A stretch of 64,000 nt of DNA from [Clostridium] innocuum (GTDB taxonomy: Bacteria > Bacillota_I > Bacilli_A > Erysipelotrichales > Erysipelotrichaceae), in assembly GCA_012317185.1 (NCBI GenBank), contig CP048838.1:3410001-3474000 (forward strand), read 5' to 3'. The first letter of the stretch is position 1, and every line of letters starts with the position of its first letter. The position numbers were made by a program, and so were the translations under genes. Under the pieces are notes generated by a model, which saw only the letters and a list, made by a program, of their open reading frames with translations, was not told where the DNA came from and ran no database searches. Shown here piece by piece: positions 35,353 to 44,087 of the stretch.

Positions 35353-36731
35353 TGAGCTTTTGGATGAGAGTGGCCCTTTGGATCGCGCCCAAAATAAAGA
35401 AGAATGGTCCGAAGGTCCTATTCGGTACCCTCCTGGCGATCAGCTTCCCGATCATCGCCGTCACTGCGTTGTTCTCCGATGGAGGCTCACAGGAGGAACA
35501 GGATGTCTATCAGGAAGCCTACGAAGAGCTCGGATGTTCAAAGGAGGACAGCTACATCCTGGCAGATATCCGTCTCTTCGATACCTATGCGGATGAAGCA
35601 GCATCCGAGCATATGACGAAGGAGGAAGCACAGAAACGTATGAGATCCATCTATATGGATATCGAGAATAAGGAAGATGAGAAAAGCTGCAGACTGCGTA
35701 GTGATGAAGACATCGTAAAGGAGCTTAAAAAGAAGTATCCTATGAAGGAGGAAGAGATCAAAAACATGCTGGAGGATCTGCAGAGCATGCGGAATGGAAG
35801 ACAGAATATGATCGTTCCGGCAAAGGAGCTTCAGATCGTCAAGGACTGTGATGAACAGGCTCCCTATATGATCCTAAAGGGAAGAAGACAACCGGTCGTA
35901 TCGATAGGAGCGGGTACCGTCAAGAGGATCGTGACGGAGTCTGAACAGATAGAGATCGATGAAGAGCATAAAAAACAAAAAGGGTTGACAGTTACTGTAG
36001 AATATGAGTCCAATATAGGATTCGATAATGATATGGAGTATATCACCAAAAAGTATACAGTCACCTATGCAATGCTGCAGGAGCTGAAGGTAGAAGAAGG
36101 ACAGGAATTGAAACAGGGACAGCAGATAGGCGTCATGGAGGATCATCTGTATCTATCCGTAAGGGATGAGAAGGGGGCGATTGATCCCAAAGAACTCATC
36201 CATCTTTCTTCTACGACCACTTCTACCGGGAAATTCCACCTCCCCTTCAAGATACCTCCTATCATCATCAGTGAGGTCGGTAATCGTGAGCTGGATGGTT
36301 TCCATGCCGGTATGGACATATCCGCCGGAGCCGGTGAAGCTGTCTTATCGATCAGTGATGGTACGGTGATCCGGGTCTCCACCAGTTGCTCTCCTTATGG
36401 CGGGTATATCGGGAACAGATGTCCGGCGGATGATGCATTTGCATGGGGAGCCGGGAATTTCGTCATGATAAGGTTTGAGGCAGATGACAAAGAGTATTAT
36501 GCGTTATATGCGCATCTATCGGATGTCACTGTCTCTCATGGAGACAAGGTCTCAGCCGGTGACGTCATCGGTAAGCAGGGATCGTCGGGAAACTCACAAG
36601 GGACCCATCTCCACCTCGAGATCCACGAAGGCTCCTTCGAAGTAAATACGGTGGCGTCCAAAAAGGGATTGGTCGATCCACGCAGGTTCATAGATTTCAA
36701 GGATGGGAAGAAACCACAGGTATCCTTCTAA
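35352..36731 (+). CDS. M23-family peptidoglycan peptidase of the transfer apparatus
   Basis: A 459-residue protein with an N-terminal membrane anchor (about 17-40), a helical stalk and a C-terminal LytM/M23 domain. The metal ligands are in FHAGMDIS and THLHLEIH, so the domain looks active. It overlaps the VirB4 stop by one base. Its likely job is to open the cell wall for the channel, as TraG/VirB1-type hydrolases do. Confidence 0.88.
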   Translation: MSFWMRVALWIAPKIKKNGPKVLFGTLLAISFPIIAVTALFSDGGSQEEQDVYQEAYEELGCSKEDSYILADIRLFDTYADEAASEHMTKEEAQKRMRSIYMDIENKEDEKSCRLRSDEDIVKELKKKYPMKEEEIKNMLEDLQSMRNGRQNMIVPAKELQIVKDCDEQAPYMILKGRRQPVVSIGAGTVKRIVTESEQIEIDEEHKKQKGLTVTVEYESNIGFDNDMEYITKKYTVTYAMLQELKVEEGQELKQGQQIGVMEDHLYLSVRDEKGAIDPKELIHLSSTTTSTGKFHLPFKIPPIIISEVGNRELDGFHAGMDISAGAGEAVLSISDGTVIRVSTSCSPYGGYIGNRCPADDAFAWGAGNFVMIRFEADDKEYYALYAHLSDVTVSHGDKVSAGDVIGKQGSSGNSQGTHLHLEIHEGSFEVNTVASKKGLVDPRRFIDFKDGKKPQVSF

Positions 36732-36751
36732 AGGCCAGTGACTAGCCTTTT
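36730..36751 (+). terminator. Palindrome copy 5, terminator of the secretion operon
   Basis: AAAGGCCAGTGACTAGCCTTTT, one mismatch, overlapping the M23 stop codon. Confidence 0.75.
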
Positions 36752-36780
36752 CGCTCATCATGACAGGGAGGTATGAGCAG

Positions 36781-39429
36781 ATGCGCATACAGGTACCGAT
36801 CGCCAAGGATACCCCGATCGAGCGTATCTATGAAGGTGCAGGATATATACACAGACTACGATATCCACAGGGCTGCGTCGAAAAAAAGGAAGCAGGAGAT
36901 GAATGGCCGGCACACACGAAAAAGATAAGCAGCGGAGCGTATCGTGCGGCGGTGAATGCATTCGATGAGAAGCATATCCTCCCGGCCCTGCATGCGAAGA
37001 GGAGTGTCTTACTGAACGCGGGCACGACGATGGATGTACCTACGACTGCAGCAGGGCTCGCCAAGATCGAAAGCGACCTGCGTCATGTATATCTGTGGGA
37101 TGGTCAGGGATGGCTGGATATCGTTTCGATACAGAGTCGGATGGACAACACCCATCCGGGACAAGAGAGAGGACAAGAAAAGGAGGCACCTATGAAAACG
37201 TATTATAGGACGACAGAGGAATATACACAGCGGCTGACATACCAGATCGAGAGCGACTTCGGCTCTGACGGTGAGTTCGTATATCAGCATACAGACCGAC
37301 AGATCCTGAGCGGTACACCGATCCTGGCATCCGATGAGGATATCTCCATCTATGATCTGAGATATCCGGAAGGAGCGATCCATGACGGCGTCGATGATAC
37401 ATGGAGGGCGCATGCGGAGGAGATCGATGAGGCTGCATATGAGGAAGCGAAGCTGACGTATGATCAGGAGCATATCCTTCCAAGGCTGTACCGGTCGAAG
37501 CAGCAGCTCCAGCATGCACGGGAATACGAGCATGCGATGGATCGAGCAGAGGATATCTTTTTCAATGATCCCGAGATGGTAAAAGAATACTGGGATGACG
37601 ACGCACCTCCGATGAGACGCGATATTCCGGATATCCTGTATAAAGCAGTACAGGGATCGTCAGAGCCATCTCTCGATAAAGATGAGATACAGATGCTCTA
37701 TGAAGTGATCGATCGGACTGAACAGGACGCGTATGAAACGTCCGTAAGGTATGAAGGCTACGTGAAGGAAGCTCTGGAGGATGTAGATGGAGCTATCACT
37801 GATATCGAACAGCGGCTCGCAGCTGCAGGCAGAGTATCACCGGATACCTTCCGTACAGCACACATCCTGGATCAGGTGGATATGCTGGCTCGTGAAAATC
37901 TTGCGGATCCGGGAAACCTGAGAAAAGGATTGGACGAACTCCTTTCGGATGATATAGCGCATAAGCATGAGAGACATACAAATCAGGCATATTACAAATA
38001 TGATACAGAAACGTATTATCTCAAGAATAGTAACGGCGTCTACGTGCGGTTGTGGAGAGGCGGAGAGATTGATGGGGAGACTCTTACAGATCGTGATATC
38101 GTCCTATCGATCAATCATCCGACATTAGATTATGATACAGGTGTACGATATGATATGCATGAAATGCCGGAGCATACGGATTGGATGGGATTTGCCGGCG
38201 TCATGGAGGGGAAGGATCTGCAGTATCAGCTGACGCAGGATCCTTTCCTGTACACGACCTTGAACGAGGAGCTGCAAAAAGACAGCAGGACCATCCAGAA
38301 TACATTGTCAGGGCTAGAGGAAGTCGCACATGAGCTCTATAAAGAAGAAATGGAGTATGCTGATATCAGCCCAAACGGCGGCGCGGATGTCGTTCCGAGC
38401 ACACCTGCCGAACATTTCTTGGAAGACATGAAGGAGCTGTCCGGATATCCTGCTCTCGTGGAAGCCGGTGAACAGCGACTGGCTGAAAGCCGCATGGGAC
38501 GTGAATTCTTGGATACAAGAATAGAAGAAGATAAAATGAAGCTCTATTATATCGATAATGCAGAGCTCTATGATGAACTGCATGAATTGGAACTTGAAAA
38601 CATCTATACAGACGGTGGACTGCTGCATACCAGAGAAACACTCGACACAGTAAAGCAGGATATTCGTAAGAAACAGGAGAACGTGAAAGAGCTTCAAAAG
38701 TTGAAGGATCAGCTGATGAAGAAACGATATCGCTTCTGGCAATTCCGCCAGCATCGAGAAAATTTGAAAAAGTTGGAAAGCATCGATAAAGAGATCAAAC
38801 ATATGGATGAAGAGATCTACGAAGACACCGGACTTGAACAGATCCTAGAAGATAAGCTGCCTACGCTTGAAAGATATGAAGGATTACAGGCACAGCTGAA
38901 GGCTCCTTATCAAGATCATATCCTGAAAGAAGCATACGATCCTGTTCATGGATATCGAACTTCCATGGACGCTCTTTGTGACCATAGAACAGATATCGAG
39001 CAGGAATTGCAGAAATTAGAGGATGTCAAGTCATTGCAGCCATTCACGAAGCGATTGGATATCGAGATTGATATACGCCAATCAGATATAGCAAATGCAA
39101 AGCTGCAGCTGCTGGGGTTGAAGGAGACCTTCGGCAGAGTATTGGAAAAGCCAGGCGTCTACGATACGAGGTTGACCCTGACCTGTAATGGTCGAGGATA
39201 TTTGAAGGACAGGGTCCTGGAGGATGGAGAGATCGAGAAGCTGCAGGAATTGATGACATCAGGACATGCCAGTCCGATCATCAAGCAAGCGCAGGCGATC
39301 CTTCGAGAGGATCATCATATAGATAATGCCCGGGAGCTGAGTTCCTTCGCTCGGCAGATCGATCGAGAAACGATCATCGAAGAAAGCTTCTCGGCGGAGA
39401 TCCAGACGACACTGGCACCGGCATTCTGA
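36781..39429 (+). CDS. Large coiled-coil protein with duplicated N-terminal domain
   Basis: An 882-residue acidic protein, not recognised. Two related blocks of about 90 residues occur near the N-terminus: block 1 with LRYPQGCVEKK, WPAHTKKI, HILPALHAKR and block 2 with LRYPEGAIHDG, WRAHAEEI, HILPRLYRSK. A long charged, coiled-coil-rich body follows. An in-frame ATG at 37192 has AAAAGGAGGCACCT before it and would start exactly ahead of block 2, giving a second, shorter product. GGGAGG nine bases before 36781 sets the main start. Confidence 0.65.
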   Translation: MRIQVPIAKDTPIERIYEGAGYIHRLRYPQGCVEKKEAGDEWPAHTKKISSGAYRAAVNAFDEKHILPALHAKRSVLLNAGTTMDVPTTAAGLAKIESDLRHVYLWDGQGWLDIVSIQSRMDNTHPGQERGQEKEAPMKTYYRTTEEYTQRLTYQIESDFGSDGEFVYQHTDRQILSGTPILASDEDISIYDLRYPEGAIHDGVDDTWRAHAEEIDEAAYEEAKLTYDQEHILPRLYRSKQQLQHAREYEHAMDRAEDIFFNDPEMVKEYWDDDAPPMRRDIPDILYKAVQGSSEPSLDKDEIQMLYEVIDRTEQDAYETSVRYEGYVKEALEDVDGAITDIEQRLAAAGRVSPDTFRTAHILDQVDMLARENLADPGNLRKGLDELLSDDIAHKHERHTNQAYYKYDTETYYLKNSNGVYVRLWRGGEIDGETLTDRDIVLSINHPTLDYDTGVRYDMHEMPEHTDWMGFAGVMEGKDLQYQLTQDPFLYTTLNEELQKDSRTIQNTLSGLEEVAHELYKEEMEYADISPNGGADVVPSTPAEHFLEDMKELSGYPALVEAGEQRLAESRMGREFLDTRIEEDKMKLYYIDNAELYDELHELELENIYTDGGLLHTRETLDTVKQDIRKKQENVKELQKLKDQLMKKRYRFWQFRQHRENLKKLESIDKEIKHMDEEIYEDTGLEQILEDKLPTLERYEGLQAQLKAPYQDHILKEAYDPVHGYRTSMDALCDHRTDIEQELQKLEDVKSLQPFTKRLDIEIDIRQSDIANAKLQLLGLKETFGRVLEKPGVYDTRLTLTCNGRGYLKDRVLEDGEIEKLQELMTSGHASPIIKQAQAILREDHHIDNARELSSFARQIDRETIIEESFSAEIQTTLAPAF

Positions 39430-39436
39430 TCGACAG

Positions 39437-39460
39437 AAAAAGGCCAGTCACTGGCCTTTT
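39437..39460. terminator. Palindrome copy 6 (inverse orientation)
   Basis: AAAAAGGCCAGTCACTGGCC then TTTT, with GTCAC at the centre, so it is the reverse complement of the main form. Confidence 0.78.
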
Positions 39461-39616
39461 CGCTCAGAACCATCCTTATCCTTCCTCAAAAGATACTTCC
39501 ATTCCCTGCACTTCCATGAGAAAACTCATGTATCATGTTTCATCTGTTCCTTGCTATGTGAAAATAGATATGCTATCCTTATCTACAGAATATTATATAG
39601 GAGGATATGGAACAAC

Positions 39617-40324
39617 ATGAATACTTTAGATTCTTATATGGTATACGGAATCATCGCCCTTCTGCTTGTAGTGATCATCAGCACGATATGCATCTTACGT
39701 TCACCATTTCATTATCCGTATTTCATTCATTCTTTTGACGTCTCTGGTAAGAGAGCACCTCAGATCGAAGACCTGGTCGATGAGTTTCTGAATGCCGGAA
39801 ATTTTTATAGGGTCCAGGAGCATGGTCACTATATTTCGCAATGGAAACAGGAATGTCGTAAGAAGATAGAAAAAAGTAAGATAAAGACATATCGACAAAA
39901 GCAATTCAATGCTTGTCTGGATGACGGTGCGGCATTTAGATTTTCTCTTACTCGTCAACAAACAAGATATAGACAACAAAACTATGTGAAAACATCCTAT
40001 AAGGTTTCACAGATCACAGATGAATACACTTGCAGTTATAACTATTTACGAGATCGAGATCGTCAATTACGAAATATAAATCATGAATGCACATTACGGA
40101 ACTATCATAGTAAAAATCAAAGAAAACTTATGACAAAGGAGCTTAGAAAAAAGATCATGGTTCGCGATCATCATACCTGTCAGTCATGTGGAAAGTATAT
40201 GCCGGATGAAGTCGGGCTCCACATTGATCATATCGTACCTGTTTCTAAAGGAGGCAAGACTGTGCCATCGAATCTTCAGGTACTTTGTTCTAAATGTAAT
40301 GGAAATAAATCAAATAAGCTCTAA
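39617..40324 (+). CDS. Membrane-anchored HNH endonuclease
   Basis: A 235-residue protein with an N-terminal membrane helix (about 9-28) and a basic middle. The C-terminal HNH domain has its zinc cysteines (CQSCGKYM, then CSKCNGNKSN) and catalytic HIDHIVPVSKGG, so the nuclease core looks complete. A membrane-bound HNH enzyme is unusual for restriction and could act during DNA entry or transfer. A candidate promoter TTGCTA-17-TATCCT lies about 40 bases upstream of the ribosome site AGGAGG. Confidence 0.8.
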   Translation: MNTLDSYMVYGIIALLLVVIISTICILRSPFHYPYFIHSFDVSGKRAPQIEDLVDEFLNAGNFYRVQEHGHYISQWKQECRKKIEKSKIKTYRQKQFNACLDDGAAFRFSLTRQQTRYRQQNYVKTSYKVSQITDEYTCSYNYLRDRDRQLRNINHECTLRNYHSKNQRKLMTKELRKKIMVRDHHTCQSCGKYMPDEVGLHIDHIVPVSKGGKTVPSNLQVLCSKCNGNKSNKL

Positions 40325-40373
40325 AGGATCTTGAATAACAAAGAGGTCCAACCACCAATATGAAGGATTAAGA

Positions 40374-40395
40374 GGCAGGAATACCTGCTTTTTTA
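40374..40395 (+). terminator. Terminator after the HNH gene
   Basis: GGCAGG/CCTGCT stem with AATA loop and six T. Confidence 0.75.
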
Positions 40396-40436
40396 TTCGT
40401 TACTTAAGGGATACACGATCGAAAGGAGAACCTGAT

Positions 40437-40907
40437 ATGGAAAAGCATACAGAACATAAGCTGCTTCATAAAGCAATCGACAGAATAAGCTATCGACATC
40501 GTCATGAACAGGCGTTATCAAGCTTCAAAGAAAAGAAGCGGCGATATCTCTCCATGAACGAGGATGAATTTCTACTAAGCTATATAGAGATCAGTATGAG
40601 ATGTATATGTAAGAAATGGACGCTCTTCTTTTCCTCGACAGTCTGGCTGATGATGACGATATCTTCGTTTTCCTATGTGAAGAAGCTGCTTGCTGTCTTT
40701 CCAGCGATCTCTGATCAGGAATACCGAAGCACGATCCTGCTCGTATCTATCGGTGTACCTGCAATGATCCTCCTGCCATGGCTCGTCTGTCTGGTAAATG
40801 CGCTCATCAGGCAATATCGACGGATGAAAGAAAAAATGATCATGGATGAGGTGAGAAGATATCTACGAGAGAATATACATGATGATGAAAACAGAAGGGT
40901 TTTATGA
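40437..40907 (+). CDS. Two-pass membrane protein
   Basis: A 156-residue protein with a basic N-terminus and two membrane segments (about 60-78 and 97-119). GAAAGGAG precedes the ATG, and the end overlaps the next gene by four bases. The pair with 40904 looks like two related small membrane subunits. Function unknown. Confidence 0.6.
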   Translation: MEKHTEHKLLHKAIDRISYRHRHEQALSSFKEKKRRYLSMNEDEFLLSYIEISMRCICKKWTLFFSSTVWLMMTISSFSYVKKLLAVFPAISDQEYRSTILLVSIGVPAMILLPWLVCLVNALIRQYRRMKEKMIMDEVRRYLRENIHDDENRRVL

Positions 40908-41236
40908 CAAGATGGCTGAAAGGTATCGCTCATTTATCTGCATTCGAGGCGATCGAACAGATTAAAAACGCGAAAGATGAAGAAGAGAAGAAGCGTTTGA
41001 TCCAGAAGGAATGGGAAAGAAGGAAGAAGATCCGGCAAATGACGAACATGATGGTCGTCATTGGTTCGATCATAAACCTCGTTGCCACCCCGATGCTTTT
41101 TCTTAGGATCAAACAACGAGTCTTCGATATCATGATACCGGACCATGCAGTAAGCGTCACCGTATCCGCCTGTGCGATATGCATGATAGCGATGATAGTA
41201 TTCTTTTTAAATGGTCTCATAAAATCAAATCGCTGA
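40904..41236 (+). CDS. Two-pass membrane protein
   Basis: A 110-residue protein with a charged N-terminus containing KNAKDEEEKKRLIQKEWERR and two membrane segments (about 46-66 and 83-104). Coupled to the preceding gene. It may help the secretion of the surface proteins that follow; this is positional inference. Confidence 0.6.
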   Translation: MTRWLKGIAHLSAFEAIEQIKNAKDEEEKKRLIQKEWERRKKIRQMTNMMVVIGSIINLVATPMLFLRIKQRVFDIMIPDHAVSVTVSACAICMIAMIVFFLNGLIKSNR

Positions 41237-41270
41237 TCTTTTTATCCCCCAAGAAAAGGAGCTGATACGA

Positions 41271-41696
41271 ACGAAACGAATAGGCAGCATTGCGTTGACC
41301 ATTCTATTGGTTTTGGTATCCTTATGTTTATGCGGTCATTTCCGGATCTATTGTATCCTAAGTGGTTCGATGGAGCCCACGATATCCACCGGCAGTCTCA
41401 TACTGGTCGATACCGATGTTGTACTGTATACGGAGGATATCGTTACCTTTCAAAAGCAGGATTCCATCATCACACATAGGATCGTGAGACAGATTGATGA
41501 TCAGAGATTCATCACAAAGGGAGACGCCAATGACAGCGATGATCCTACACCGCTCTATAAGACGCAGATCATCGGTAAGGTCATCCTGGTCATCCCTTAC
41601 CTCGGCTATATCGTCCTATTCATCAGACGATATCTCTGGCTGCTGTGCGCGGCCTTTTTGGCATGGCAGATCATACGAAAAAGGAAAAGGAGATAA
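41271..41696 (+). CDS. sipW: SipW-type signal peptidase I
   Basis: A 141-residue signal peptidase with the catalytic serine in LSGSMEPTI and a histidine in IITHRIV where bacterial enzymes have lysine, the ER/SipW type. Membrane segments lie at both ends. No ATG fits: GGAG (41258-41261) stands nine bases before ACG at 41271, giving the natural N-terminus KRIGSIALTILLVLVSL; the only other option in frame is TTG at 41295. SipW enzymes process TasA/camelysin-type proteins, three of which follow here. Confidence 0.85.
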   Translation, partial: TKRIGSIALTILLVLVSLCLCGHFRIYCILSGSMEPTISTGSLILVDTDVVLYTEDIVTFQKQDSIITHRIVRQIDDQRFITKGDANDSDDPTPLYKTQIIGKVILVIPYLGYIVLFIRRYLWLLCAAFLAWQIIRKRKRR

Positions 41697-41703
41697 GAAA
41701 TTT

Positions 41704-42429
41704 ATGGAAATCAGAAACAAGAAAAAAGTAGGCATCCTCTCAATAGCTGCATTGGCAGGAATCACAATCATTGGATCCTCTGTCGCATATTTCACTTCGA
41801 CGGATACGAAGGACAATCTCTTTACCGTAGGCTCTGTGAGGACCATCCTGCATGAGGACAGATGGGACGATCTCGCAGATACCGACCATAACGGTATCCC
41901 CGATATGGCAGAAGATATCATACCGAATAAAACGATCCCAAAAGATCCGACGATCGAGAATACCGGCAAGAACCCTGCCTGGGTCTATCTGGAGGTCAGA
42001 GTACCGATCGTAAATATCATCACCGCGCAAGAGGATGGCTCACGGAATCCGAAAGCTGATACAGAGCTCTTCCTCTTCACGCCGGACCTGGATCACTGGC
42101 GACAGCTGAGTAAGATCGTTGAAGAGGATACCGATGGCAGGAAGACAGCGGTCTATGTCTTTGGTTATGAGACTGTATTGAATCCCGGACAGACGACAGC
42201 AGAGCTGTTCTCCTCCGTGACCTTCTGCAATGCGATCGAAGAACAGGGGCTGGAGGACAGCGAACAGACGATCACCGTCAAGAGCATGGCCATCCAGCAG
42301 GAGGAGACCGGAACAATGGAGGAAGCCTATGGAAGCTTCATCAACCAGGAACATGTTACGAAGGAACCTGCACCGCAGATGCCAGAAGATGGAGAAGCAG
42401 CTGTGGATGATGGAGGTCACGATGAATGA
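41704..42429 (+). CDS. Camelysin/TasA-like secreted protein
   Basis: A 241-residue protein with the SipW-type N-terminus (KKKVGILSIAALAGITIIGS then VAYFTSTDTKDN) and an Asp-rich calcium-binding-like loop DTDHNGIPD. The body is a TasA/camelysin beta fold. An acidic tail ends the protein. AGGAG precedes ATG 41704, overlapping the end of sipW. Homologues assemble into extracellular fibres or act as surface proteins; a fibre role here is inferred. Confidence 0.75.
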   Translation: MEIRNKKKVGILSIAALAGITIIGSSVAYFTSTDTKDNLFTVGSVRTILHEDRWDDLADTDHNGIPDMAEDIIPNKTIPKDPTIENTGKNPAWVYLEVRVPIVNIITAQEDGSRNPKADTELFLFTPDLDHWRQLSKIVEEDTDGRKTAVYVFGYETVLNPGQTTAELFSSVTFCNAIEEQGLEDSEQTITVKSMAIQQEETGTMEEAYGSFINQEHVTKEPAPQMPEDGEAAVDDGGHDE

Positions 42430-42926
42430 AGCACAGGAAGAAATGGTTCCTCGTCTTCCTGTTGGCAGGGATCATCCTTATGATGGTCCCCTTCAGTATC
42501 GCCTATCTGACGCATGTGGAAACGAGAGAGAACCGGATAACGATTGGACAGAACGATGTCATGATAGAAGAGGATTTCACACCTCCCAAGCAGTGGCAGC
42601 CGGATACGACGTACGAAAAGGACGTGAAGGTCCGCAATACCGGCAGTGTCCCCTGTTATATCCGCGTCTACGCAGCGCTTTCCGATACGACCATCCCTGC
42701 GCATATGGACTTCGATACGAAGGACTGGACGCAGGCCGATGACGGCTACTGGTATCATAACAGCATCGTGGAGCCGGGAGCTGTCACCTCCAGTCTGTTC
42801 ACGAAGGTGACGATCGAGGACATCGAAATAGAGCAGCGGAAGACATTCGACATCATCATCTATGCGGAATCTGTACAGGCGGAGGGCTATCGCGATATAC
42901 GGGATGCCTTCGCCGGTATACGATGA
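42426..42926 (+). CDS. Camelysin/TasA-like secreted protein
   Basis: A 166-residue protein with signal segment (about 7-27) and cleavage region IAYLTHVETRENR, like SipW substrates. The beta body contains VKVRNTGSVPCYIRVY. It overlaps both neighbours by four bases. It probably works with the preceding protein as a second fibre or minor subunit. Confidence 0.75.
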   Translation: MKHRKKWFLVFLLAGIILMMVPFSIAYLTHVETRENRITIGQNDVMIEEDFTPPKQWQPDTTYEKDVKVRNTGSVPCYIRVYAALSDTTIPAHMDFDTKDWTQADDGYWYHNSIVEPGAVTSSLFTKVTIEDIEIEQRKTFDIIIYAESVQAEGYRDIRDAFAGIR

Positions 42927-42943
42927 AGGAGGTATGGAATAGC

Positions 42944-43504
42944 ATGAAGAAAAGAAGATCACTCATCTTATCTCTTGTCGTATCCCTGCTCATCTGCGGA
43001 CTGATCATGGGGGATTCCCTCTCTTCCCTAGTACGTTCCTTCCAGCAGCGTTTCATCGCACAGACGGATACCGTGGAGGTGACATTGATCGATGACCTAC
43101 AGCGTAGTGAACCGATCGTACCGGGAAGCAGGATCCCCCTGGATATGGATGTGCAGAACCTGGGAGCTGCCTGTCAGGTACGTTTCAAGGTCTGCGTCTA
43201 TACCGGTGGAGAACTGCTCCGTGAGCTTACAGAGGCGGAGCTGGAGCTGGCGGATGGCTGGGAACGGAAGAAAGACGGATATCTCTACCATACAGGCATT
43301 CTGGAAGAGGATGGCATACTGGAGCTGTATGACGCTGTCATCGCGAGCAGTGACATCATCACGAAAGAAGATCAGACGCTGGTACTGGAGACGACGATCC
43401 AGGCCGTACAGAGTGAGCATCTTGAGGTCTCTTCGGATGGCTGGGGAGATACCGAGATCCGACAAACGCTCCGTTCAAGGAATGAGGTGAGATCCGATGC
43501 GTAG
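42944..43504 (+). CDS. Secreted protein of the camelysin-like module
   Basis: A 186-residue protein with an N-terminal hydrophobic segment (about 6-23) and a beta-rich body (LDMDVQNLGAACQVRFKVCV). Shape and position match the preceding gene, but the similarity is weaker. ATG 42944 follows AAGGAGG; ATG 42923 is the alternative. It overlaps the next gene by eight bases. Confidence 0.65.
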   Translation: MKKRRSLILSLVVSLLICGLIMGDSLSSLVRSFQQRFIAQTDTVEVTLIDDLQRSEPIVPGSRIPLDMDVQNLGAACQVRFKVCVYTGGELLRELTEAELELADGWERKKDGYLYHTGILEEDGILELYDAVIASSDIITKEDQTLVLETTIQAVQSEHLEVSSDGWGDTEIRQTLRSRNEVRSDA

Positions 43505-44087
43505 AAAACTGCTGTTACTGACGATACTGCTGTTGCCCTTCCTCCCTGTAAGGATACAGGCAGAAGGATCAGACAGGGACGACATCCACATCCGGATCAC
43601 GGAAGCAGGGATACAGAAGACATCGGCAGATGATATCGTGTTGTCACGGATGCTTCCGGGAGATGAACAGACCTATACCCTAAGGGTGGATAACCGAAGC
43701 AAGGAGGAACAGGAGCTCTATCTCAAGCTTTCCACAGGAGAAGGACAACTTGCCGAGATACTGGAGCTGCAGGTGACGCAGGATGTCCACCGCCTCTATG
43801 AAGGAACTATGCAGGACGCGCAAAGCGGTATAGAGATGGGGCGCTATGCACCACAGGAGATGACGACGATCCGGATCACACTGCGTCTTCCGAAAGAGAC
43901 AGACAATGCATATTCGATCAGGGAAGCTGCTGTCGATGTCGAGCTCACTGCACTGACGATACAGGAAAGCGTAGCTACAGGAGATCAGACACAGCGGACA
44001 CTGCTCATATCCAGCACGCTGGCATCCATCTCCTTCCTGATCATCATCGTAAGAAGGAGGCGAAAAGATCATGAAGAAGCACGGTAG
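43497..44087 (+). CDS. Cell-surface protein with C-terminal membrane anchor
   Basis: A 196-residue protein with signal peptide (about 1-22), a beta-rich ectodomain and a C-terminal end SVATGDQ, membrane helix, RRRRK. The end has the same shape as the AISTGD end of the giant adhesin, so both may be sorted by one enzyme using an xTGD-type motif. It could anchor the fibre module to the cell wall or membrane. Confidence 0.65.
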   Translation: MRRKLLLLTILLLPFLPVRIQAEGSDRDDIHIRITEAGIQKTSADDIVLSRMLPGDEQTYTLRVDNRSKEEQELYLKLSTGEGQLAEILELQVTQDVHRLYEGTMQDAQSGIEMGRYAPQEMTTIRITLRLPKETDNAYSIREAAVDVELTALTIQESVATGDQTQRTLLISSTLASISFLIIIVRRRRKDHEEAR

